DNA from: Anaerolineae bacterium | GTDB lineage: Bacteria; Chloroflexota; Anaerolineae; JAFGEY01 | Direction: 5' to 3' | Assembly (NCBI GenBank): GCA_016929205.1 | Contig: JAFGJF010000290.1 | Location: 1-10,964, forward strand | Length of the DNA: 10,964 bases | Shown here: positions 1 through 6,754 of the stretch, one piece after another | Layout: the number at the start of each line of letters is the position of its first letter | How positions within the stretch are numbered: position 1 is the first letter of the stretch | Position numbers and translations under genes: made by a program | The notes under the pieces: generated by a model | Seen by the model: the letters and a program-made list of their open reading frames with translations, nothing else | Told to the model about the DNA's origin: nothing | Database searches by the model: none

Positions 1-87
1 GACGATGGCAAAGCCTTTCAAATGGACTTATGCTGGACGTCCGCTGGTCGCCTAAATCAGTGGCGCATCTATGACTCGGTGTACTAG
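1..87 (+). CDS. 3' end of a gene, possibly NTF2/SnoaL-like (partial)
   Basis: The first plus-strand frame is open from the window edge to a TAG at 85-87 and would encode 28 residues ending GRLNQWRIYDSVY. An ending of this type (Gly-Arg-Leu/Ile followed by a hydrophobic strand such as WRIYDS) is common in SnoaL/NTF2-like small alpha+beta proteins, so this may be the C-terminus of one. The gene would converge on the response regulator, whose stop lies 20 bases away, a normal arrangement. With so few residues the family call is weak, and the open frame could be chance; no terminator hairpin is visible between the two stops. Confidence 0.4.
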   Translation, partial: DDGKAFQMDLCWTSAGRLNQWRIYDSVY

Positions 88-106
88 GTGGTGGATGACT
101 AGCGCA

Positions 107-484
107 TCACTCTACCATTCTCGTTTTATAAGACTTTACCGCACGATCCAGCGCAGAAAGCAACGACTGGGGAGGGTCGACTTTGCTGACAAAAAAATCG
201 GCGCTTGCGTCGAGCGCCTCTTGTTCAGCCTCCGGGCGGCTGCTTAGAGCGATAATCTTGGTGTATGCACCGGTTTGGTGCATACCCTGTATCAATGCAG
301 CATCCGGCTTGCCGGGCAATTCCCAATCAAGCAAGACCAGATCGGGTTTCAGTTCCTCGATCTGAGAAATCAGACTCGCCACGTCCTCGCTCTCGCCAAT
401 CACAGTCAGATTTCTGTCGCTTTTAAGCAAAAGGTGCAAGGCAGAGCAGACACGCCGATCGTTATCCGCTAACAATATACGCAT
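107..484 (-). CDS. Stand-alone receiver-domain response regulator
   Basis: This encodes a 125-residue protein that is a single CheY-like receiver domain with no output domain. The phosphoacceptor is Asp53 in LVLLDWELPG, the switch Ser is in IALSS (around 81) and the conserved Lys is K101 in FFVSKVDPP. The usual acidic pair is D7-N8, so the second Asp is Asn, a tolerated variant. The frame stays open upstream to a GTG at 556. I prefer the ATG at 484 because the receiver fold begins exactly there (MRILLADND), a purine-rich GAGAAAGA stretch precedes it, and the upstream extension matches decayed folE sequence. Receiver-only proteins usually shuttle phosphate or act through protein contacts; the partner kinase is not evident. 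It could respond to one of the kinases 5-6 kb away, but that is only inference. Confidence 0.88.
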   Translation of the reverse strand: MRILLADNDRRVCSALHLLLKSDRNLTVIGESEDVASLISQIEELKPDLVLLDWELPGKPDAALIQGMHQTGAYTKIIALSSRPEAEQEALDASADFFVSKVDPPQSLLSALDRAVKSYKTRMVE

Positions 485-547
485 AGGTCTGTACCATCTT
501 TCTCGCTTGGGACATTCAAGGCGCTGATGAACGTGAATCGTCGCTGT

Positions 548-868
548 ATGATGCACAGGCTAGATGGACCTGGCTACAACCTGACGCTGCCACCCGATCA
601 TAATTCACGCCAAAAATAGCGTCATTGATCAGGCGAATCGGATCGACGTGATGGCCCGCTGTCAGCTCTTTGCACATGAGCGCTACACGAGCCGGCGTGT
701 GCAGCAGTCCCTCTCGATCCGAATCTTTGACGATAGCCTCGAGAATCGTCTGAACCGATCACTCGATGTTATTCGTGCACGCCTGTTCTGGCACACCAAG
801 ACGCCATTTCGAAAGACGTCAAAATCTGCGGCATCGATTTCCATTGGTGTTACGATTGTATCTTGCAT
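548..868 (-). pseudogene. folE: Decayed GTP cyclohydrolase I (folE) remnant
   Basis: Reading the minus strand, an ATG at 868-866 follows a good ribosome site (AAAGGGG) and opens MQDTIVTPMEIDAADFDV. That frame then loses meaning. From about 758 to 597 a second frame gives [19 protein letters not shown], then [21 protein letters not shown] and an INDAIF-VNYD segment. This closely resembles the N-terminal third of FolE (pattern AIGEDPDREGL-TPxRVAxMYxEL-xGxHxDP). A TGA at 761-759 lies where an Arg codon (CGA) would fit. A third frame at 580-563 reads VVARSI, resembling the FolE VVVRDI strand, then a TAG and His-His at 553-548 that could be the relic of the CEHH zinc motif. The catalytic C-terminal half is absent. 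The gene therefore carries at least two frame changes, stops and a truncation, and cannot make the enzyme that starts folate/pterin synthesis. Confidence 0.75.
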
Positions 869-887
869 TGTTTCCCCTTTGAAGGGT

Positions 888-929
888 CTAAAACGGAGGG
901 TCTTGACCGGGGTGATGACAAGACCCTCC
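888..929 (-). terminator. Rho-independent terminator of the DUF4397 gene
   Basis: A perfect 11-bp inverted repeat (GGAGGGTCTTG at 895-905 and CAAGACCCTCC at 919-929) encloses a 13-base loop. On the minus strand the stem is followed by GTTTTAG, giving a short U-run. It lies 58 bases beyond the DUF4397 stop codon and just before the folE relic start, as expected for a terminator of the former. Confidence 0.75.
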
Positions 930-936
930 TGGTTAT

Positions 937-961
937 CCCTCCAAAGACAGAGCAAGGAGGG
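937..961 (-). repeat. Second small hairpin between the DUF4397 stop and its terminator
   Basis: CCCTCC at 937-942 and GGAGGG at 956-961 form a 6-bp stem with a 13-base loop. The same hexamers occur in the adjacent terminator stem (895-900 and 924-929), so the four arms could pair in alternative ways. No U-run follows, so I do not call it a terminator itself. Confidence 0.4.
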
Positions 962-986
962 TGAATGCGCAGCTATAGAAACGTGG

Positions 987-1772
987 TTAGCTGAGGACCA
1001 ACTGCCTGCGTAAGACAAATCCACCGGCGATCAGCAGAGCACCAAGGGCAAGCGCGATAGGTGCATACAGGCTGGCAATGTTGACGCCGCCTGTCTCAGG
1101 CAGCATAGCGCTGGGCGTTGCGTCGACGCTGGGGACAGCCATCAGTGCGGGTTCGCCGCTGGCCAGGCCCATCGCAAACACCGTGTAGACCGTTCCATCG
1201 GCGAGAGCAAGGCCAGGAACGTCGAGCGCGACGGTATCTGTGCCGGCCAGTTTAACTTGGAGGTCATATGTGCCCGCATCGACGGGCAAATAGTCCCCGA
1301 TTTCCTTAAAGGCGATGTTGCTGAACAGGGTCGGGCCATCCTTGACCGCAATATCAACTGCCGGTGCGTCTGGCGAGGCGTGGACGAAACGAACGTGTGC
1401 TTTGCCCGCTGCTGGGGCGCTGTTGTTATCGACCAGGACCAGTGGCTCGATGTTTTCCAATAGGCCTACGGCGACAACTGTATAGTCCTTGGCTTCGAGG
1501 GCCAGATCGGCTTCGATGACGACCGGTTCTGTCGCCCCAGTGGGCACGACCTTGACGTTGTACGTGGCCGGATCGAGTGCTGCATAGTCGGTAATCCCCT
1601 TGAACGGCGCGTTGGCGAATGCGATGCCGTCGTTGACCCAGACGTCGACCGCCGGTGCGTCAGGCGAGGCGTGCACGACGCGGACGCGAGCCTGGTGGCC
1701 ATCGGCAAAGCCCGTCGTGACCAGACCTAGAACCAATGCCAATGTTGCGAATGTCGTAAAGAGTCTTTTCAT
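987..1772 (-). CDS. DUF4397 repeat protein with LPXTG-type cell-wall sorting tail
   Basis: This encodes a 261-residue exported protein. Residues 1-23 are a signal peptide (KR then a hydrophobic run, with cleavage likely after GFA). Two DUF4397 repeats follow, each starting with almost the same segment: VRVVHASPDAPAVDVWV at 30-46 and VRFVHASPDAPAVDIAV at 127-143. After a short linker come LPETG at 224-228, a hydrophobic segment at about 235-254 and a tail with two arginines (RRQLVLS). That order is the classical sortase signal: the enzyme cuts between Thr and Gly and joins the protein to the cell envelope. DUF4397 domains are predicted beta-sandwich modules of unknown function on bacterial surfaces. 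The ATG at 1772 has a strong ribosome site (AGGAAAGG, 6 bases away). It has its own terminator and is probably monocistronic. No sortase gene is in the window. Confidence 0.9.
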   Translation of the reverse strand: MKRLFTTFATLALVLGLVTTGFADGHQARVRVVHASPDAPAVDVWVNDGIAFANAPFKGITDYAALDPATYNVKVVPTGATEPVVIEADLALEAKDYTVVAVGLLENIEPLVLVDNNSAPAAGKAHVRFVHASPDAPAVDIAVKDGPTLFSNIAFKEIGDYLPVDAGTYDLQVKLAGTDTVALDVPGLALADGTVYTVFAMGLASGEPALMAVPSVDATPSAMLPETGGVNIASLYAPIALALGALLIAGGFVLRRQLVLS

Positions 1773-1870
1773 TTTGTACCTTTCCTTTTGGTGTGTTTCT
1801 ATGTGAGATTATCTTGAGTAAAGAGAGCGATAGGGATTAGAGCTGACAGAGACTGAGGCTCTCTCCTTTT

Positions 1871-1904
1871 GTTTAAACAGCCTGTGTAATGCATCCAACA
1901 GGCT
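1871..1904. repeat. Inverted repeat and GTTTAAAC palindrome upstream of the DUF4397 gene
   Basis: The palindrome GTTTAAAC (1871-1878) abuts the left arm of a 7-bp inverted repeat, AGCCTGT (1879-1885) and ACAGGCT (1898-1904), with a 12-base spacer. The site is about 100 bases upstream of the DUF4397 start codon, where an operator could lie. No U-run follows on either strand. Confidence 0.3.
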
Positions 1905-1931
1905 ACTTACCAAGTTCGTCTTGCCGGTAAA

Positions 1932-1943
1932 GGCATATATGCC
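1932..1943. promoter_or_regulatory. Perfect 12-bp palindrome, possible operator
   Basis: GGCATATATGCC at 1932-1943 is a perfect palindrome in the otherwise gene-free stretch 1773-2141. It is 160 bases upstream of the DUF4397 start, far for a simple repressor site but reasonable for an activator. I saw no clear promoter boxes beside it. Confidence 0.25.
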
Positions 1944-1999
1944 AATACCAATTCTTAAATTAGGATATCACAAACGGCGTGGGGAAGGATCGTGCGTCA

Positions 2000-2033
2000 A
2001 GCTAGTCTTTGCACTAGATGAACAGCTAGTCTT
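2000..2033. repeat. Two direct repeats AGCTAGTCTT
   Basis: The 10-mer AGCTAGTCTT occurs at 2000-2009 and 2024-2033, start to start 24 bases apart, with another CTAG between them. This lies in the same gene-free stretch. Paired short direct repeats can be binding sites for tandem regulators, but two copies may also be chance. Confidence 0.25.
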
Positions 2034-2079
2034 GACATCAGACATAGGGCCAGGAAACCCGGAGAGGATCAGGCTAAAC

Positions 2080-2121
2080 GGCCGAGAGCCCGCCAGTTGC
2101 ATAGCTGGCGGGCTCTCGGCC
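2080..2121 (-). terminator. Strong hairpin terminator at the end of the signalling operon
   Basis: A perfect 17-bp stem (GGCCGAGAGCCCGCCAG at 2080-2096 and its complement at 2105-2121) closes an 8-base loop. It begins 20 bases beyond the stop codon of the NarL-type regulator on the minus strand. The following GTTTAG gives only a weak U-run, but the GC-rich stem and position make it the likely end of the operon transcript. Confidence 0.8.
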
Positions 2122-2141
2122 AAGGTGTGATATGGGGAATG

Positions 2142-2783
2142 CTAGTCTGTCAGCTTGTACTTGACAGCGAGGGCAGCGGCTTCGGCGCGGTTGGTGGCGC
2201 CCAGCTTGGAGAGGATGATGCTGACATGATAGCGGACCGTAGCCACGCTGATCACCAGTCGCGATGCAATTTGTGAATTTCCCAAGCCATCCACAATCAA
2301 GGCCAGGACCTCTTTCTGGCGTTCCGTCAGCTCATCACCCGGAACGGGTTGCTGCATTGTAGCCTGGACCAGCGCTTGAGCCGCCTCCGGTGCCAGCGTT
2401 GACCGGCCGGCACGCGCTGCGCGAATGGCTTTTGCCAGATCATCGATGGGGACGTCTTTGAGCAGGTAGCTGATCGCCCCCGCCTGCAGCGCTTTCTGCA
2501 CCAGGTCGCCATCCTGAAAACTGGTCAGGGCAATAACCCGAATTTCTGGATGGCGTTCGCAAAGAATGCGCGTCGTCTCTACACCGTCCATGCCGGGCAT
2601 AGCCAGATCCATGAGTACCACGTCCGGTTTGGCCTCGTCGCACAAACGCAACGCTTCCTCGCCACTGGCAGCTTCGGCGACCAGTTCGATGTCATCAACG
2701 GTGAGCAAGAAAAAACGCAAGCCACCTCGGACCACGGTGTGGTCGTCCACGATTATCACTCGAATTGCCTCAGACTCTGTCAT
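2142..2783 (-). CDS. NarL/FixJ-family DNA-binding response regulator
   Basis: This encodes 213 residues. Residues 7-122 are a receiver with the acidic pair D13-D14, phosphoacceptor D59 (VVLMDLAMPGMDG), T87 and K109, all intact. A linker leads to a LuxR-type helix-turn-helix at about 152-212, beginning LTERQKEVLALIVDGLGNSQIA and containing the recognition helix VATVRYHVSIILSKL. Phosphorylation normally frees the HTH to bind promoter DNA as a dimer. The start overlaps the end of the upstream kinase by 14 bases and has a strong ribosome site (GAGGAGGA, 6 bases away), so the two are translationally linked. The HisKA_3 kinase immediately upstream is the expected phosphate donor. The target genes cannot be read from the sequence. 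Confidence 0.95.
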   Translation of the reverse strand: MTESEAIRVIIVDDHTVVRGGLRFFLLTVDDIELVAEAASGEEALRLCDEAKPDVVLMDLAMPGMDGVETTRILCERHPEIRVIALTSFQDGDLVQKALQAGAISYLLKDVPIDDLAKAIRAARAGRSTLAPEAAQALVQATMQQPVPGDELTERQKEVLALIVDGLGNSQIASRLVISVATVRYHVSIILSKLGATNRAEAAALAVKYKLTD

Positions 2784-5520
2784 CTAGTCCTCCTCGTACT
2801 TGCCATTCTGCAGTGATCTCTGTGCCATATCCTGCCCGGCTGTCGATCTTGAAGGCGATACCAACGCTCTCGGCGCGTTCGTGCATGATCCCAACGCCCA
2901 GGTGACCGGGCGGGATCGTGTCCAGGTCAAAGCCGCGGCCGTTGTCGTGGACGCGGAGCGTCGCTTGCGCCGGGCTTGCGTGCAGTTCAACCGTGACTTG
3001 GCTGGCAGCCGCGTGCTTGGCCACGTTGTTCAACGCTTCTTGCGCAATGCGATAGAGGACAACCTGCACGTCCGGTGGCAGGGATGCCTCTTCCTCTACT
3101 GCAAGCTCGATGGGGACGCGGGTGCGGCTGGTCACGGCCTCGGTCAAGTGGCGGAGCAATTCCCCCAACGGTTTCTCTATCAGCGCAGCCGGACGAAGCT
3201 CGAGCAGCAAGGTGCGCATTTCTGCCAGCGCACCACGTGTCAACTGCTGAAGTTCTTCAAGGCCACGGCGCGCTTCGTCGGGATAACGATCCCAGATGCG
3301 CGGAATCGATTCGGCGATCACGCTGGCGGAAAAGAGCGTCTGGGTAACGGCATCGTGCAGATCACGCGCCAGTCGGCTGCGTTCAGCAGCCACCGCTGCC
3401 TGTCCGACCTCATCTCTCAACCGCGCGTTTTCGATCGCCAGAGCAACCTGGTCGCCAAAGAGAACCGCCAACTCGATCTCATCAGCCGGGAACTCGTGCG
3501 GATCGGCATAATAAAGCAACATACCGCCATAGATTTCCTCTTTGATCGCGATCGGCACAGCCAGAAGCGATCGATAGGCACTGGATGGGTCGATCTCGTC
3601 CACATCCACGGGCCGATGGACCGATATGGCTTCCTGGAGCGCATAAAGACCATTTTCAGTGCCTTTGCCAAGCTGATCATGCTCCGCCAGGCCTTGTGCC
3701 GCCTGGAGCGCCAATTGACCGCTCTCTTGATCGATTCGATAGATGGCTACCGCCTGGCTGCCAAGAAGCTGTCCCGCCTGGGCAACGATATAGTCCAGCA
3801 CCTCTGCCAGAGGGCGATTCGAATTGAGGATTGCCAGAATGTCCCGCAAGCTCTCTGCGATCCGGCGACGTTTTTCTTCTTCTTTCCTGGCTGCTACGGC
3901 TTCCTGCTGAGCGTGTTCCGCCGCTTCCTTGGCCTCGCGCAGCGCAATCTCGGCTAACTTGCGTTCGGTCACGTTCTCGTGCGACACGACGGCGCGAACG
4001 CCCTCACAGCTTTCAAAACGTGTCACCGACATCGCATACCAGCGTTGTTCTGTCGGGCTGTGACACGGGTACTCTTGCAAATAGTGGTCGCGTTGGCCGG
4101 CGATGACGTCGCGAATACCTCTTGCCGCCTCTGTAGCGTCACTGGATGTCGCGGCCGATGGCGCATCAAGGATGGCTAGATAATTTCTCCCTATGCCATC
4201 ATCCTGCCAAACAAGCCCGTTCTCCTGGCCGAATCGACGCCACGACGCATTGACGGCAACAATCTCACCCACCTGATCGAGCACGGCGATGTTGGCTGAC
4301 AGGGCATCGAGTGCGGACTGGAAAAACTGCCTAGAGTCGACCAACGCCTGTTCTGTGCGTTTGCGCTCCGTCACATCTTCGACCGTCATAACCACACTGC
4401 TCAACTCGCCCGACTTGCCGAACAGCGGCGCCGCGTTGATCGAAAGAAACAGCCTTTGTCGATCGGCAAGTTCGATAGCGTGCTCCAGGCCGTAAAGCGG
4501 CTGCTTGCTATGCATAACCTGAGGGAAAGGTAACATCTCGTTGGGAACTGTTCGGCTATCATCATCCACAACACGCCATCTGGGATCGCTATAGTTGGCC
4601 TGGATGATCTGGGTCCTGGTCAGGCCGGTCAGCTTTTCTATCTGCGCGTTTGCGAAATTGATCCGTCCATCGCGATCCAGGACGACGATGCCCACAGGGC
4701 TCATCTCCATGATCTGGGCCACGAGGTCGCGCTCGCGCTGCAACGCATCCTCTGTCTGCTTTTGCGCAGTGATATCGCGCGACGCAACGGCGACGCTCAT
4801 CACGGACGGATGATCTGCATCCGCTCCATCCTCGTCAAACACGGGGCTATAGCTTACATCCATAAACCTGGGCGCTTCGCCGGGCACGTCAAACCACGCC
4901 TGGTAGTGTACCCGCTCACCGGCAAAACAGCGATCCAGGTGTGGCTTGACCTGCTTTTCGAACAGTTCCGTGCCCAGCAATTCGGCGACGGACAAACCGA
5001 CGATTTTTTCCTCGGGCAGCTTGGCATAGCGGGCATAGGCCTCGTTGACCAGCCGGTACACATAGTTCCGGTCCACGTACGACATTGGGTCGGGAACGGT
5101 CGAGACAACGGTCTCATACTGCTGCAGTGTCTCGGCTGTCTTTTTGAGACGAAGCATTGCCTCGACGCGTGCTAAAAGCTCGCGATTTGAAACGGGGCGC
5201 GCCACATATCCATCTGCCCCTGCTTCTAACCCGCTGGCCTGAAGCTCGCTTGTGATTGCAGAGGCTGAGAGCAGGATCACAAACGTGCGCGCCGCGCGCG
5301 CTTGTGTCTTGATGCGTTTGCAGAGTTCGATGCCGTTGATATCCGGCAGCATCACATCCAGCAGCACTAGATCAGGCCGCTCTTGGCTTGCCAATTGCAG
5401 GCCTTCCTGGCCGGTAGACGCTTCCAGTGTTTCATATCCGGCCTTTTGCAGCACGCGTGATGTGAGAAACAACGAGTGAGGTTCATCGTCTACGATCAGG
5501 ATCTGTGCCTTGTAGTCCAT
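2770..5520 (-). CDS. REC-PAS-PAS-PAS-GAF sensor histidine kinase of the NarX (HisKA_3) type
   Basis: This encodes 916 soluble residues with no membrane segment. In order: a receiver at 7-122 (D11-D12, phosphoacceptor D55 in LVLLDVMLPD, S85); three PAS domains at about 132-255, 262-388 and 395-522, the latter two ending in the typical DVTERK/NVTERK linker; a charged coiled coil at 520-556; a GAF domain at 560-705; a HisKA_3 dimerisation domain with the phosphorylated H722 in ARDLHDAVTQTLFS; and an HATPase domain at 820-908 with N-box ALNNVAKHA and G-box DNGRGF. In the receiver the usual conserved Lys is Arg (R108 in YVARPV). The frame stays open upstream for 81 codons, but the ATG at 5520 is preferred: it starts the receiver fold, follows AAGGA, and lies 7 bases after the preceding stop. 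The N-terminal receiver suggests it accepts phosphate from the kinase encoded just upstream, then phosphorylates the NarL-type regulator. Confidence 0.93.
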   Translation of the reverse strand: MDYKAQILIVDDEPHSLFLTSRVLQKAGYETLEASTGQEGLQLASQERPDLVLLDVMLPDINGIELCKRIKTQARAARTFVILLSASAITSELQASGLEAGADGYVARPVSNRELLARVEAMLRLKKTAETLQQYETVVSTVPDPMSYVDRNYVYRLVNEAYARYAKLPEEKIVGLSVAELLGTELFEKQVKPHLDRCFAGERVHYQAWFDVPGEAPRFMDVSYSPVFDEDGADADHPSVMSVAVASRDITAQKQTEDALQRERDLVAQIMEMSPVGIVVLDRDGRINFANAQIEKLTGLTRTQIIQANYSDPRWRVVDDDSRTVPNEMLPFPQVMHSKQPLYGLEHAIELADRQRLFLSINAAPLFGKSGELSSVVMTVEDVTERKRTEQALVDSRQFFQSALDALSANIAVLDQVGEIVAVNASWRRFGQENGLVWQDDGIGRNYLAILDAPSAATSSDATEAARGIRDVIAGQRDHYLQEYPCHSPTEQRWYAMSVTRFESCEGVRAVVSHENVTERKLAEIALREAKEAAEHAQQEAVAARKEEEKRRRIAESLRDILAILNSNRPLAEVLDYIVAQAGQLLGSQAVAIYRIDQESGQLALQAAQGLAEHDQLGKGTENGLYALQEAISVHRPVDVDEIDPSSAYRSLLAVPIAIKEEIYGGMLLYYADPHEFPADEIELAVLFGDQVALAIENARLRDEVGQAAVAAERSRLARDLHDAVTQTLFSASVIAESIPRIWDRYPDEARRGLEELQQLTRGALAEMRTLLLELRPAALIEKPLGELLRHLTEAVTSRTRVPIELAVEEEASLPPDVQVVLYRIAQEALNNVAKHAAASQVTVELHASPAQATLRVHDNGRGFDLDTIPPGHLGVGIMHERAESVGIAFKIDSRAGYGTEITAEWQVRGGLDDRV

Positions 5521-5527
5521 AATGATG

Positions 5528-6754
5528 TCATTCCTTGTCCGGAAGCATATCTGACAATTCATCAACTGGCAGCGAAACATAGAATGTCGAGCCTTGCCCA
5601 ACCTCACTCTCAAACCAGATCCGGCCTTCGTGCCCGGTGATGATCTTGTGTGCAATAGCCAGTCCCAACCCCGTGCTCTTTTCCCCTGCAGTGCCCTTGG
5701 TGCGCGTCGTTCCAAACCATTGGAACAAGTTGTCGCGTTCGTCTGTTGGAATCCCCTGTCCATGATCCTTGACCGAGATCACGGCATGGTCATCGCTTGA
5801 GGACACGCGGACCTCGACCAAACCGTCTGGATAGCTGTACTTGATTGCGTTGGACAAGAGATTGTTGAGCACTTGATCGATCTTGTCCCTATCGATCATC
5901 AGCAGTGGAAGCGATTCATCTGCGTAGCATAAAAGCTGGACGTCCTTTTTTTGTGCGATCGTGGCAAACAAGTCCACGCTTCGTCGCACCAGTGCGGTCA
6001 AATCGGTCGGCCAGCGATACAAAGTCAATTGACCGGACTCGATCGTCGCGACATCCAGCAGGTCGTTGACGATCTGCAGCATAAACTGGCTCGAGGTGAA
6101 GATGATATCCAGAAACCGCTCGTGTTCCTCATTCAAAACACCTGCGAGTTCATCCATCAGAAACTCGCTGTAAGTCATAATGATCCCGAGCGGCGTGCGC
6201 AGATCGTGTGCCGCCATGCCCAAGAACTGATTCTTGAGTTGGTTCAGCTTTTCCAGGTCAACATTCTTTTTAGCCAACTCGCGCTGCAAGTTGGCCATTT
6301 CGTTGTTGAGCCTGCTCAGCTCATCATAAAAGTGTACGTTCTGGCTTGTCTGAGTGCGGGAGCGCTTCACACATGCTTCAAGTGCGGCATGCAGCACGTT
6401 CATATGGTCGTCGTGACTGCTCGCCATCTCTTTGGCCAGCTTTAATATCTCGTCGCTTGACCTGGCCCCGACGATCAACAGGCTGTCGCCCGTAGCTATG
6501 CCGGCAAAGTGCAACGTTGTGATCTCGCCATCCGTGGGTACATTCATCGCCCAGTCAAAAACGGCCCCATTAGCTCGCAGTTCAACCATAAAGCTGAGCG
6601 CTTTGGCCAGGCTGGCGCGATCGACCGCAAGTGCAAACGAGCGGCCTGGCGCGAGTTGATCCGCAATGCTCAGATCATTACGGATAACCTGGCGCACGAG
6701 GCCGTCGAGATCGCACAAGAGCACAATGCCGGCTATCTGCCGTTCAGCAGCCAT
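5528..6754 (-). CDS. Soluble HisKA-type histidine kinase with PAS-like N-terminus
   Basis: This encodes 408 residues without membrane segments. Residues 8-105 look like a divergent PAS-type module (IVLLCDLDGLVRQVI). A coiled coil at about 140-175 leads to a HisKA domain with phosphorylated H183 in GMAAHDLRTPLG. The HATPase_c domain has N-box QVLNNLLSNAIKYS, G1 motif DHGQGIP at 330-336 and G2 motif TGLGLAIAH near 361-369. The core is complete, so autophosphorylation is expected. The frame is open to 6823, but the ATG at 6754 has GAGGGG 5-6 bases before it and overlaps the stop of the B12-protein gene by 11 bases, so I use it. With no obvious strong sensor of its own, it may read the state of the B12 protein co-translated with it and pass phosphate to the receiver of the downstream kinase. 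Confidence 0.9.
   Translation of the reverse strand: MAAERQIAGIVLLCDLDGLVRQVIRNDLSIADQLAPGRSFALAVDRASLAKALSFMVELRANGAVFDWAMNVPTDGEITTLHFAGIATGDSLLIVGARSSDEILKLAKEMASSHDDHMNVLHAALEACVKRSRTQTSQNVHFYDELSRLNNEMANLQRELAKKNVDLEKLNQLKNQFLGMAAHDLRTPLGIIMTYSEFLMDELAGVLNEEHERFLDIIFTSSQFMLQIVNDLLDVATIESGQLTLYRWPTDLTALVRRSVDLFATIAQKKDVQLLCYADESLPLLMIDRDKIDQVLNNLLSNAIKYSYPDGLVEVRVSSSDDHAVISVKDHGQGIPTDERDNLFQWFGTTRTKGTAGEKSTGLGLAIAHKIITGHEGRIWFESEVGQGSTFYVSLPVDELSDMLPDKE

Noticed and set aside
485..556. Extended GTG start for the small response regulator
   Set aside because: The extra 24 residues fall before the receiver fold, match the end of the folE relic, and the ATG at 484 has a better-placed purine-rich site.
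2032..2060. TTGACA on the plus strand as a promoter
   Set aside because: No -10 box occurs at 16-18 bases and no plus-strand gene follows, only the terminator hairpin.
1921..2130. Plus-strand open frame of 69 codons in the intergenic stretch
   Set aside because: It runs through the terminator hairpin, has no ribosome site and no family-like pattern.
2800..3957. Long open plus-strand frame of 385 codons opposite the large kinase
   Set aside because: It is the antisense shadow of the GC-rich kinase gene, shows no domain pattern, and the minus-strand frame has full PAS, GAF and kinase motifs.
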